Part shown: positions 1-7,734 of the stretch, one piece after another
Layout of the letters: each line of letters starts with the position of its first letter
Position numbering within the stretch: the first letter of the stretch is position 1
Source of the DNA: Candidatus Benthicola azotiphorus
GTDB lineage: Bacteria > Gemmatimonadota > Gemmatimonadetes > Palauibacterales > Palauibacteraceae
Direction of reading: 5' to 3'
Length of the DNA: 33,863 nt
Assembly (NCBI GenBank): GCA_947581745.1
Contig: CANPVW010000258.1
Location: 1-33,863 of the forward strand
Notes under the pieces: model-generated
Told to the model about the DNA's origin: nothing
Seen by the model: the letters and a program-made list of their open reading frames with translations, nothing else
Databases searched by the model: none
Made by a program: the position numbers and the translations under genes

Positions 1-184
1 CTCGGACTTCGACGGAGGCGGGGGCGTGATCGGGTGGAGAGACGCATCCGAGACCTTCAACGTCACGCTCGAGCTCGTGCGGCGCGGCTACTCGGAAGAG
101 GACATCCGCAAGCTGTGGGGCGGCAACCTGCTTCGCGTATGGCGAGAGGTGGAGGACGTGGCGGCGGATATCCAGAGCGGCTGA
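1..184 (+). CDS. Membrane dipeptidase (peptidase M19), C-terminal fragment
   Basis: The open frame enters from the left edge (first full codon at base 2) and ends at TGA 182-184, leaving the last 60 residues. They start with SDFDG and continue through a segment ending RRGYSEEDIRKLWGGNLLRV, which is the typical C-terminal signature of renal-dipeptidase-like M19 enzymes (an SDFDG segment, then a helix ending in a GGN-hydrophobic-RV motif). Such enzymes are zinc-dependent and cleave dipeptides or related amide bonds. The metal-binding histidines lie outside the window, so activity cannot be judged. The gene converges with the sugar cassette on the opposite strand, 48 bp away, so it is not part of that operon. 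Confidence 0.85.
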   Translation, partial: SDFDGGGGVIGWRDASETFNVTLELVRRGYSEEDIRKLWGGNLLRVWREVEDVAADIQSG

Positions 185-232
185 GACAGGCCGCCGGGCT
201 TCGAGGTCCGGAAGCCCGATGATTCGGCGAGT

Positions 233-1552
233 TCAGGCATGGCTCTGAGCGGCCGGTCGACTCCCGGCAGCGGTGCGCCACCCGTAGTGGGCGATCACGA
301 CAAAGCAGATCACGACGAGCACGAAGGACGCCCGGACCGCGGGAAAGGTGACGCCGCCCAGGCTTACGGTATCGAGGTCGATGATGGCTCCCTGCAGAGG
401 CGGCATGACCGAGCCGCCCAGGATGGCCATGATCAGGCCCGCGGCCCCGAGCTTCGCGTCCTCCCCCACCCCCGTCAGGGCGATCCCGTAGATGGTCGGG
501 AACATCAGCGACATGCACGCCGAGATACCGACCAGACAATACAGTCCCGCCATTCCCGGGATGAGGATCGCGCCGAGAGTCAGTCCGGCGCCCGCGAGCG
601 CCAGCCTCAGGAGGAGGCCGCCGGGACTCACGTACTTGAGCAGGAACGTACAGATGAACCGGCTGCTCACGAAGATCACCATCGCGATCATGTTGTAGCC
701 CTGTGCCTGCACCTCGCTCAGTCCCAGCTCCATCGTCCCGTAGTGGATGATGAAGGTCCAGCACATGATCTGGGCGCCCACGTAGAAGAACTGGGCGACG
801 ACCCCTTCCACGTAGCGTCGATTCCCGGCCAGCCGGCGGAGTGTGGGCCTGACGTCGAGAGATCGGTCTTCTTCTCCGGCGGCCGGCATCCGTGCGGCGG
901 CGAGGGCGACGAAGACCACCACGAGGACGAGAGCGATTCCGAGGTAGGGAGTCCGGATCACCGCCAGGTCACTGGCCGTGAGAGCGGCCAGCCGGTCGGC
1001 AGGCATGGCCGCCCGCTCCGCGGCGGTCGCCGGGTCGAGACGGGCGAGGATGAGCTGCTGCGCCACGAACATGCCCAGCAGCGATCCCATGGGGTTGAAG
1101 GACTGGGCCAGGTTGAGGCGCCGGGTCGCCGTCTCCTCGGAGCCCATCGACAGGATGTACGGGTTGGCGCTGGTCTCGAGGAACGACAGACCGCAGGTGA
1201 GGATGAAGTAGGCAGCGAGGAAGGGCCAGAACACCATCATCAGGCTGCCCGGAATGAACAGAAGGGCTCCTGTGGCGTAGAGCCCGAGGCCGACCAGGAT
1301 GCCCGCCTTGTACGAGTAGCGCTTGATGAACAGCGCCGCCGGGAAGGCCATGGCGAAGTAGCCACCGTAGAAGGCGAACTGCACCAGTGATCCCTGGAAG
1401 TTGCTCATCTGGAGGATGCGGGAGAACGCCTTCACCATCGGGTTCGTGATGTCGTTGGCGAATCCCCATAGCGGGAACAGGATGGTGACCAGGACGAAGG
1501 GGATGAGAACCGGGGACGGAACGACCCTGCCGGAGACCTTCGCCTTCTCCAT
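233..1552 (-). CDS. FucP-type MFS sugar:proton symporter
   Basis: A 439-residue polytopic membrane protein of the major facilitator superfamily, closest in motif to L-fucose permease FucP. It has about twelve hydrophobic segments with a loop of about 50 residues in the middle. Near the first helix it reads PLWGFANDITNP, with Asp34 where FucP has its key acidic residue. At residues 124-131 it reads FLETSANP, matching the FucP segment that holds the second essential acidic residue (Glu126 here). The start is the ATG at 1552, preceded by an AGGGGG ribosome site. It overlaps the upstream nucleotidyltransferase stop by one base (TGATG), so the two are translationally coupled. It is the last gene of the five-gene minus-strand cassette. 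The substrate is probably a hexose or deoxyhexose, but fucose itself is not proven. Confidence 0.87.
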   Translation of the reverse strand: MEKAKVSGRVVPSPVLIPFVLVTILFPLWGFANDITNPMVKAFSRILQMSNFQGSLVQFAFYGGYFAMAFPAALFIKRYSYKAGILVGLGLYATGALLFIPGSLMMVFWPFLAAYFILTCGLSFLETSANPYILSMGSEETATRRLNLAQSFNPMGSLLGMFVAQQLILARLDPATAAERAAMPADRLAALTASDLAVIRTPYLGIALVLVVVFVALAAARMPAAGEEDRSLDVRPTLRRLAGNRRYVEGVVAQFFYVGAQIMCWTFIIHYGTMELGLSEVQAQGYNMIAMVIFVSSRFICTFLLKYVSPGGLLLRLALAGAGLTLGAILIPGMAGLYCLVGISACMSLMFPTIYGIALTGVGEDAKLGAAGLIMAILGGSVMPPLQGAIIDLDTVSLGGVTFPAVRASFVLVVICFVVIAHYGWRTAAGSRPAAQSHA

Positions 1553-2289
1553 CAGAACCCCCTGAAATCCGTGCTCCGCCTGGCCGGGAGCCCCGCCCGG
1601 GGCAGCCGTCGGAGGACCCGGTACTCGATGCCGCGCGCCTCGCAGAACTCGCGCTTCTCGGGTCGATCGCCGTCTTCGTTCACCGCGTAGATGTCCGGCT
1701 GGAGGAGATCGATCTCCGGCTCGGCGTCCAGCCAGCCCCAGCCCGTGGCGACCACGGCCTTCTTCACGTGACGAATCGAGCCGACCATGTAGCGTCGCTC
1801 TTCTTCTGGAAACAGGGGGTGACCCTCTCCCTTCAGAAAGCGGATGTTCCGATCGCTTCCGACGGTTACGTAGAGGTCGGCGAGCTCCGCGACTTCTTCG
1901 AAGAAGCGCACGTGTCCGGAGTGAAGCCAGTCGTAGCATCCGGTCACGATGGCCTTCCTGCGGCCGCCGGATCCCGCAGGCATCTCCTCTCCCTCGGGCC
2001 CGGGAAAGCCTGTCAGGTCCGAGTCCGGGACGGTCAGGTACTCCAGGCCCGCGGTCGGCCCCTCGACCAGCCTGACGCTGGAAACGAAGCGGATGGCCTC
2101 GAGGACGTAACGCCGCTCGTCCTCCGGGAAGGCGGGCGGGCTGCCTGTGATTCTCGCGACGGCCTCGTCCGAGAGGAGCGAGACGTCGACGGCACCCAGC
2201 CGCGCGGCTTCCTGCAGGAACCGGACTTCCCTGGACCGCAGATCGTCGAAACTGCCCAGGACCTGGATCGTGCCGGTCTGATCAGGCAT
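1552..2289 (-). CDS. Tandem HxGH cytidylyltransferase-like protein
   Basis: A 245-residue protein with two similar nucleotidyltransferase-like halves of the adenylyl/cytidylyltransferase (HxGH) superfamily. The C-terminal half (about 110-245) has GCYDWLHSGHVRFFEEVAEL, with HSGH at 123-126 as nucleotide-binding motif, and ends in an RSTDFR segment like the motif that closes the RfaE/TagD-type fold. The N-terminal half starts GSFDDLRSREVRFLQEAARL and lacks HxGH, so it is probably non-catalytic. Both halves share a block of the type FPEDERRYVLEAIRFV (54-69) and FPEEERRYMVGSIRHV (160-175), pointing to an internal duplication. The ATG at 2289 lies 8 bases inside the GHMP kinase gene. In this setting it probably joins a sugar phosphate to a nucleotide. 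The nucleotide used cannot be read from the sequence. Confidence 0.8.
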   Translation of the reverse strand: MPDQTGTIQVLGSFDDLRSREVRFLQEAARLGAVDVSLLSDEAVARITGSPPAFPEDERRYVLEAIRFVSSVRLVEGPTAGLEYLTVPDSDLTGFPGPEGEEMPAGSGGRRKAIVTGCYDWLHSGHVRFFEEVAELADLYVTVGSDRNIRFLKGEGHPLFPEEERRYMVGSIRHVKKAVVATGWGWLDAEPEIDLLQPDIYAVNEDGDRPEKREFCEARGIEYRVLRRLPRAGLPARRSTDFRGF

Positions 2290-3088
2290 GCGGGGCGAGG
2301 CGGATGGTGACGTTGAATGCCCCGGGCACGGGTTTCCCGGAGATCACGTAAAGGTAGCCGCCGCCGCACCCGGAATACACCGCTCCCGGGTACCCGTCCT
2401 GGTACCTGCGAAGGATGGCAGGGAGGTCCACCGTGATCGTCGGGTGCCGGAAGCTGTGCGGAACGAGGACGTCCCAGCACGTCATGGTCTCGTTCATGGC
2501 CGCACCGAGCGCCGCCACATCTCGCGCCAGGATGGCCTCGTAACAGTCCTTGCCGCTCTGACCGAGACGCCGGACCCAGACCGGATCGAAGACGACTCCC
2601 TCGAGCGGATCGTAGCCGGCGGGACGCTGGTTGACGGGGAGGATGTGAATGACTCGCTGCAACCAGGCGGCGATCTCGGGATCGTTGGTGGACTCGACCC
2701 GACGCGGGAACACGCCTCCCTCGTGTTCGAAGTCGTAGTCCAACCGCGAGATCCCGGGATAGACGATCCCGGCCATGTCCTGCGACCCGGAGGGATCCGT
2801 CCTGTCACGATTCTCGGCGACGTAGAGTTCCCTGACCAGGTCCTCCGGCGGCCGGCTCGGAAGCTCGCCCCGCCAGATCTCCATTGCCGTGTTTCGGGTG
2901 CTGGTGGCGAGTCCCGCCCGCTCCATGAACCAGAACGTGGGCTCCACGCTCACCACGACCATGGATCCGAAAGAATCCGGGTTGTGGCGGGACATGAAGG
3001 GCTGGTCGATCCAACCTCCCGCCAGAGCGAGCCGATAGGGGATCGCGCCGATCGGGTCCGTGAAATCGAGGGGTCGACCGCTCGTCAT
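2282..3088 (-). CDS. GHMP-family sugar kinase
   Basis: A 268-residue protein with the landmarks of the GHMP kinases (galactokinase, homoserine, mevalonate and heptose kinases). RLALAGGWIDQP at 19-30 matches the N-terminal sugar-binding motif. RAGLATSTRNTAM at 57-69 matches the glycine/serine ATP-binding loop. SGSQDMAGIVYPG at 100-112 resembles the GKQDQ-type motif of the fucokinase and D-glycero-D-manno-heptose kinase branch. GAVYSGCGGGYLYV at 235-248 is the C-terminal glycine-rich motif. It is shorter than most members (about 320-350 residues). It probably phosphorylates the anomeric position of a free sugar handed over by the upstream mutarotase (4 bp gap). Its stop overlaps the nucleotidyltransferase start. 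The substrate is inferred only from the neighbours. Confidence 0.78.
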   Translation of the reverse strand: MTSGRPLDFTDPIGAIPYRLALAGGWIDQPFMSRHNPDSFGSMVVVSVEPTFWFMERAGLATSTRNTAMEIWRGELPSRPPEDLVRELYVAENRDRTDPSGSQDMAGIVYPGISRLDYDFEHEGGVFPRRVESTNDPEIAAWLQRVIHILPVNQRPAGYDPLEGVVFDPVWVRRLGQSGKDCYEAILARDVAALGAAMNETMTCWDVLVPHSFRHPTITVDLPAILRRYQDGYPGAVYSGCGGGYLYVISGKPVPGAFNVTIRLAPHA

Positions 3089-3092
3089 CGCG

Positions 3093-3482
3093 TCAGGCCG
3101 ACTCGATGATGACGTTGCCGTATTGGGTCGTGTCCGCGGTACGGATCAGGCCCACCGCCTGCGGCACGCGTTTCTTGAACTCCACGTGAGGTTCGAACAC
3201 GATCTCGACCGGGGCGAGCGACTGGCGGAACGCCTCGCGGACGCTCTCGTCGTTCTCGGTCAGGAATTCCTCCGCCATGTAAGCCGCGCCGATCGAGAAG
3301 CCGTCCCGCAGCGCCGCCAGCACCTGTCGCACGGTCGGAACGTCATCGACGAGAGAGATGTCGACCGTCTCCATCCGCGGCCAGAAGGGGAAGCCCCGAT
3401 CCGCGATGACCAGGGTGTTGGTATGCCGGACCCTGCCGATCAGGCCGAGAATCTCGGGATTGAGGATTCCACGCTGAAGCAC
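3093..3482 (-). CDS. RbsD/FucU-family sugar mutarotase
   Basis: A 129-residue protein of the RbsD/FucU family, which speeds interconversion of sugar anomers or of pyranose and furanose forms. It begins MLQRGILNPEI and has the diagnostic stretch RHTNTLVIADRGFP, with the catalytic His and the downstream Asp of this family. The C terminus reads QYGNVIIESA, like the YGN or YAN end of the family. The first motif is closer to RbsD, while YGN is FucU-like. The start is GTG at 3482 with an AGGAA ribosome site 8 bases upstream. It lies 15 bp after the epimerase gene and 4 bp before the kinase gene. The likely role is presenting the anomer required by the GHMP kinase. Confidence 0.88.
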   Translation of the reverse strand: MLQRGILNPEILGLIGRVRHTNTLVIADRGFPFWPRMETVDISLVDDVPTVRQVLAALRDGFSIGAAYMAEEFLTENDESVREAFRQSLAPVEIVFEPHVEFKKRVPQAVGLIRTADTTQYGNVIIESA

Positions 3483-3497
3483 TGGCCATTCCTGCCG

Positions 3498-4526
3498 CTA
3501 GCTGACGGTCCGTTTGCCGGCCTTCCGATCCGCGTACTGTTGCTCGATCCAGGCGTACGTCTTCTCCATGCCCTCTCTCAGCGGGATGCTCGGTTCCCAC
3601 CCGAGAACCCGCTTGATCATCGTGTTGTCGCTGTTGCGGCCTCCGACCCCGAGCGGCCCATCGACGTAGTCCCGCTCGAGCTTCACGCCGGCGATTTCCT
3701 CCACCATGGTCGCCAGCCCGTCCACGGAGACCAGTTCGGCCGATCCCAGATTGATCGGCGTCGCGATCAGGTCGTCGCAGTGCACGATCCTGTCGATGCC
3801 CTGCACGCAGTCGTCCACGTACATGAAGGTGCGCTGCCTGGAGCCATCACCCCAGATCTCGATGCGGCCCGTGCCCAGGTCCCTGGCCTCGATGACTTTG
3901 CGGCAGAAGGCGGCGGGGACCTTCTCCCTGCCTCCGTCCCAGGTGCCGAAGGGACCGTACACGGCGTGAAAGCGGGCGATGAAGGTCTTCATGCCACGCT
4001 CGGCCCAGTACTCCTGGCAGAACATCTCCGACATGAGCTTCTCCCAGCCGTATCCTCGCTCGGCCATGGCCGGGTAGGCATCGGATTCCTTCAAAGCGCG
4101 GGAGTCGGGGTCCAACTGAAGCTGCGTGTTGTAGGCACAGGCGGAGGATGAGAAAAAATACCGCCGGACGCCGGCCCGGTAGGCCGCTTCGAGCATGTGC
4201 GTCGTGATCAGAATGCTGCGCATGCACTCGATCCGATGGTGCTCGATGAAGCCCATGCCACCCATGTCCGCGGCCAGGTTGTACACCTCAACCGCGCCTT
4301 CGCAGGCACGCCTGCAGTTCCCGGGTTCGCTCAGGTCGAGGCACAGGCGTTCGACACCGGGAACGGGCTGGTACCATTCCGAGACGGGCTTCTTGTCCAC
4401 CGCCCTGATCCGTGTGAAGCCCTTGTCCTTGAAGTAGCGGGTGAGGTGGCCCGCTATGAACCCTCCGGCTCCGGCGATGACGATCAGGTCGTCCGGATGG
4501 GTCTCGGCGCTGACTGTGTCGCTCAC
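3498..4526 (-). CDS. GDP-mannose 3,5-epimerase-like NAD-dependent SDR
   Basis: A 342-residue extended short-chain dehydrogenase whose motifs fit the plant GDP-mannose 3,5-epimerase rather than general UDP-sugar epimerases. The NAD-binding motif GAGGFIAG is at 19-26. The signature NLAADMGGMGFI is at 83-94. The active-site Cys is at about 130 (SSSACAY), Tyr159 and Lys163 form the YxxxK pair (YGWEK), and GREKVPAAFCRK at 199-210 carries the second catalytic Lys. GRNSDN at 296-301 carries the phosphate-binding Arg. The known enzyme turns GDP-mannose into GDP-L-galactose and some GDP-L-gulose. The start is GTG at 4526 with GGAG upstream. It is the first gene of the cassette, and the mannose-1-phosphate guanylyltransferase-like gene at 16095 could supply its substrate. 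An acceptor sugar other than GDP-mannose remains possible. Confidence 0.85.
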   Translation of the reverse strand: MSDTVSAETHPDDLIVIAGAGGFIAGHLTRYFKDKGFTRIRAVDKKPVSEWYQPVPGVERLCLDLSEPGNCRRACEGAVEVYNLAADMGGMGFIEHHRIECMRSILITTHMLEAAYRAGVRRYFFSSSACAYNTQLQLDPDSRALKESDAYPAMAERGYGWEKLMSEMFCQEYWAERGMKTFIARFHAVYGPFGTWDGGREKVPAAFCRKVIEARDLGTGRIEIWGDGSRQRTFMYVDDCVQGIDRIVHCDDLIATPINLGSAELVSVDGLATMVEEIAGVKLERDYVDGPLGVGGRNSDNTMIKRVLGWEPSIPLREGMEKTYAWIEQQYADRKAGKRTVS

Positions 4527-4608
4527 GGTGTGCTCCGCTGTGGCTCGTTAATACCCGGGCCATCGATTCTATCCACTGGCCATGCGTCGAGCCAGAATCC
4601 GAGCCCTC

Positions 4609-4614
4609 ATTCTA
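4609..4614 (-). promoter_or_regulatory. Possible -10 element of the sugar cassette
   Basis: On the minus strand this reads TGGTAGAAT, an extended -10 (TG-N-TAGAAT), about 83 bases before the GTG of the epimerase gene. A second TAGAAT lies at 4566-4571. Neither has a good TTGACA box at 16-18 bases, so the call is tentative. Confidence 0.3.
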
Positions 4615-4817
4615 CCACAAGTCAGCTGCCCGGCATCATCGGGCGGGAACCGCTCTTCCCACGATCCGGCAGATCCGCGATCTTGGCGCATGACGACTCC
4701 GGGTTATAAGCGCTTCTTCACGAGCTCAAGCGCCGGCGCGTGTTTCGCGTCATGGCCGTGTACGGCGCGACCCGCGCTACGCGGCCTGCTCGACCGCATG
4801 AACCTTCCCGACAGCCC

Positions 4818-5252
4818 ATGAAAGCAGCCAGAGGAGAGGGACCCAGCAGGGTCATGTGCGGCCACCGATACCGGGATGCGCCCGCTGCCATTGACTGGCT
4901 GTGCGGGGTATTCGGGTTCGAGCGACACGCGGTACATTGTGACGAGGACGGCAACGTCCTTCACGCCCAGCTCGTCCTCGGCGGCGGGATGATCTTCGTG
5001 GCCTCTGCGCTCGATACGCCTTTCGCTTCCCTCATCAAGCAGCCCGAGGAGATCGACCGGTGGGAGACGCGAAACGTCTACCTGCTCGTCGAGGATGCCG
5101 ACGCCGTCCACGCGACCGCTGTTGCTGAAGGCGCGGAGATCGTGATTCCGATCGCGGATGTGCCGTACGGAGGGCGCGTGTTCACGTGCCGCGACCTGGA
5201 GGGCCACCTGTGGAGCGTCGGGACCTACGACCCGTGGTCGGATCCGGGATGA
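4818..5252 (+). CDS. VOC (glyoxalase/bleomycin-resistance) family protein
   Basis: A small single-domain vicinal-oxygen-chelate protein of 144 residues from the ATG at 4818. It begins its fold with YRDAPAAIDWLCGVFGFE and ends with GGRVFTCRDLEGHLWSVGTY, the strand pair that in this family carries the metal-binding or ligand-facing Glu (in DLEGH). Such proteins are lyases, dioxygenases or antibiotic-sequestering proteins, and this subgroup has no settled function. The frame is open back to an ATG at 4740, but the extra 26 residues are Arg/Pro-rich and not family-like. The next gene starts 22 bp downstream on the same strand, so the two may be cotranscribed. Confidence 0.82.
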   Translation: MKAARGEGPSRVMCGHRYRDAPAAIDWLCGVFGFERHAVHCDEDGNVLHAQLVLGGGMIFVASALDTPFASLIKQPEEIDRWETRNVYLLVEDADAVHATAVAEGAEIVIPIADVPYGGRVFTCRDLEGHLWSVGTYDPWSDPG

Positions 5253-5274
5253 ACACGGCCTGTGTGACCGAGCC

Positions 5275-7053
5275 GTGAGCGCGCGGTCCGACTACGACGT
5301 CATCGTCGTGGGGTCGGGCGCTGCCGGGGGGATGTCCGCGCTGGTCCTGGCCGTGCACGGCCTCAAGGTGCTGATGCTGGAGGCCGGGAGGAACTACGAT
5401 CCGCTCGTCGAGACGCCGATGTTCCAGCTCCCCTCCGAGGCTCCGCTCAGGGGAGCGGGCACGCCGGAGAAGCCGTTCGGCTTCTACGATGCCACGGTGG
5501 ACGGCGGCTGGCAGGTACCCGGCGAACCGTACGCGAGCGCGGACGGCGCCGGCTTCATGTGGTGGCGCGCCCGCATGCTGGGCGGCCGAACCAACCACTG
5601 GGGACGCATCTCGCTCCGCATGGGCGAGTACGACTTCAGGCCATACTCGCGGGACGGCCTCGGCTTCGACTGGCCGCTGACCTACGACGACCTCGCCCCA
5701 TACTATGATCGCACCGAGGCGCTGATCGGCGTGTACGGCTCGAACGAGGGCCTGGAGAACACCCCGAGCTCGTCACCCGACGTGCTGCTTCCGCCTCCCG
5801 CTCCCCGGGTGCACGAGCTGCTCACGCGGAAGACGTGTGCTGATCAGCTGGACATACCGGTCATCCCGGCCCACCTGGCGATCCTCTCGACGCGGCAGGA
5901 CGCGGAACGGTGGCCGGCCGAGCTGTTTCCGGACAATCCACTCGCGCGCCGGGTGGTGGGTCAGTCGATGCGCTCGCGAGCGGCCTGCTTCTGGGCCACG
6001 CCGTGCGGCCGTGGATGCTCGATCAGGGCGAACTTCCAGTCTACCACCGTGCTGCTGCCGCCGGCGCTCGCCACCGGCAACCTCGAGGTCCGCACCGACG
6101 CCATGGTGCGGGAAGTGACGGTCGACTCGAGCGGCCGAGCCACGGGCGTGCACTACGTCGACAAGACGACGCGCCTCGACGAACACGCGAGCGCCAGCGT
6201 CGTGATCCTCGCCGCGAGCGCCTGCGAATCGGTCCGCATCCTCCTGAACTCGAAGTCCGGTGCGTTTCCCCAGGGCCTCGCGAATGGGAGCGGCCTGGTC
6301 GGCAAGTACCTGATGGACACGGTGGGAGCGAGCCTCGGGGGTCAGATCCCGGTCCTGGAGGGAATGCCGCCGCACAACCAGGACGGCGCGAGCGCCATGC
6401 ACCTCTACATGCCGTGGTGGCTGTACGGTCAGCAGGCCGCCGGGCGGCTCGACTTCGCGCGCGGTTACCACATCGAGTTCGGCGGTGGGCGGCGCATGCC
6501 GGGCCCAGGGGTGTTCTCCGGCCTCGAGCAATTCACCGGCGGGGTCTACGGCCGTCGTTTCAAGGAAGCCGCCCGGCGGTACTACGGATCGTTCCTGTAT
6601 TTCGACGGCCGCGGCGAGATGATCCCGAACGAGGACTGCTACTGCGAGATCGATCCGGAGCGGGTCGACCGATGGGGCATCCCGACGCTGAAATTCCACT
6701 GGAAGTGGTCGAAGCACGAGCTGAACCAGGCCCGCCACATGCAGCGCACGTTCCGCGACATCATCGAGGCCATGGGAGGCCGCGTGATGGGTACGGTGCA
6801 CGAGGACGGGGCCGACTCGATCGCCCGGCCCGGCGAGATCATTCACGAGGTAGGGGGCGCGATCATGGGGGATGATCCGGACCGCTCCGTCCTGAACCAG
6901 TACTGTCAGTCGTGGGAGGTCCCCAACCTGTTCGTCACGGATGGCGCCGGATTCGTGTCGAACGCGGACAAGAACCCGACCCTCAGCATCATGGCGATCG
7001 CCTGGCGGGCCTGCGACTACCTGATGGACCGGATGCGGGGAGGGGCGCTGTGA
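5275..7053 (+). CDS. GMC-family FAD-dependent dehydrogenase, large subunit
   Basis: A 592-residue flavoprotein of the glucose-methanol-choline oxidoreductase family, of the type found with gluconate 2-dehydrogenase subunits. The N terminus has the dinucleotide-binding strand and loop DYDVIVVGSGAAGG. It then has LGGRTNHWGR, a Cys-rich CGRGCSIRANFQ segment, an HEVGGAIMGDDP motif with the catalytic-site His, and the terminal block NADKNPTLSIM containing the conserved Asn-Pro. These members oxidise sugars, sugar acids or alcohols and pass electrons to a cytochrome c or quinone. The GTG at 5275 is chosen because it sits just before the Rossmann strand; upstream codons overlap the VOC gene. It has no signal peptide, so it probably rides across the membrane with the Tat-exported small subunit, whose start overlaps its stop (TGATG). 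No cytochrome subunit lies nearby. Confidence 0.85.
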   Translation: MSARSDYDVIVVGSGAAGGMSALVLAVHGLKVLMLEAGRNYDPLVETPMFQLPSEAPLRGAGTPEKPFGFYDATVDGGWQVPGEPYASADGAGFMWWRARMLGGRTNHWGRISLRMGEYDFRPYSRDGLGFDWPLTYDDLAPYYDRTEALIGVYGSNEGLENTPSSSPDVLLPPPAPRVHELLTRKTCADQLDIPVIPAHLAILSTRQDAERWPAELFPDNPLARRVVGQSMRSRAACFWATPCGRGCSIRANFQSTTVLLPPALATGNLEVRTDAMVREVTVDSSGRATGVHYVDKTTRLDEHASASVVILAASACESVRILLNSKSGAFPQGLANGSGLVGKYLMDTVGASLGGQIPVLEGMPPHNQDGASAMHLYMPWWLYGQQAAGRLDFARGYHIEFGGGRRMPGPGVFSGLEQFTGGVYGRRFKEAARRYYGSFLYFDGRGEMIPNEDCYCEIDPERVDRWGIPTLKFHWKWSKHELNQARHMQRTFRDIIEAMGGRVMGTVHEDGADSIARPGEIIHEVGGAIMGDDPDRSVLNQYCQSWEVPNLFVTDGAGFVSNADKNPTLSIMAIAWRACDYLMDRMRGGAL

Positions 7054-7718
7054 TGGACGAGTGGCCGAGGCGGATGGATCGGCGGACGGCCGTGAAGCTC
7101 ATCACCGCCGCGGCGGCGGCGCCGGCCGTGCTCGGCGCCTGCGGAACCGGCGCAACCGAGTCCGCAGCTTCCCGGTCGCGCTCCGGCAACCCCCTCGCCG
7201 CGGGGACGCCCTCCGACCCGAACCTCCTCGAGCCCGTGGTCCCGTGGGACCTGACGCTGAGCGAGGACGAGCTCGCGACGCTCGCGTCACTGTGTGACAC
7301 CATCATCCCGGCCGACGATCGATCGCCGGCGGCGAGCGCGGTCGGCGCCCACGAGTTCATCGATGAATGGGTGAGCGCGCCGTACGACGCGATGCGGGAG
7401 GACGGAGTGCTCGTGCGAGGAGGGCTCGTGTGGCTCGACGAAGAATCGGAGCGACGCTTCGGGGCCCGCTTCCGCGAGCTCTCCGGTGAAAGTCGAACGG
7501 AGATCTGCGACGACATCTGCTACGCGCCGGATGCGGCTCCCGAGTTCCAGGCGGCGGCACGGTTCTTCGACAAGGTGCGCGATCTGACGGCCACCGCCTT
7601 CTACACGACTCGGGTCGGCCTGGACGACCTCGGTTACGTGGGGAACGTTCCCCTGGCCAGTTGGGACCCGCCGCCCGAGGCCGCCCTGCGCCACGCCGGT
7701 CTCAAGCCAGGTGACTGA
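7053..7718 (+). CDS. Gluconate 2-dehydrogenase subunit 3-like Tat lipoprotein
   Basis: A 221-residue small subunit of a membrane-bound flavin dehydrogenase. The N terminus has a twin-arginine motif (MDRRTAVKLITAAAAAPAV) followed by a lipobox-like LGAC, so it is probably exported folded and then lipid-anchored. The mature part contains a segment around LSEDELATLASLCDTIIPADD and a helix-rich remainder typical of the Gluconate_2-dh3 family. The start ATG at 7053 shares a base with the stop of the GMC gene, which fits a coupled two-subunit complex. The large subunit has no export signal of its own, so this protein probably carries the signal for both. The DinB-like gene converges 16 bp downstream. 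Confidence 0.83.
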   Translation: MDEWPRRMDRRTAVKLITAAAAAPAVLGACGTGATESAASRSRSGNPLAAGTPSDPNLLEPVVPWDLTLSEDELATLASLCDTIIPADDRSPAASAVGAHEFIDEWVSAPYDAMREDGVLVRGGLVWLDEESERRFGARFRELSGESRTEICDDICYAPDAAPEFQAAARFFDKVRDLTATAFYTTRVGLDDLGYVGNVPLASWDPPPEAALRHAGLKPGD

Positions 7719-7734
7719 CTGACCCGCTCTCCGC

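Noticed and set aside
233..1939. Longer form of the FucP-like protein starting at 1939
   Set aside because: The extra N-terminal 129 residues are Arg-rich and overlap the nucleotidyltransferase gene; the ATG at 1552 has a ribosome site and starts the first helix region.
4628..4644. Small inverted repeat GCCCG/CGGGC upstream of the sugar cassette
   Set aside because: Only 5 bp of stem in GC-rich DNA, expected by chance.
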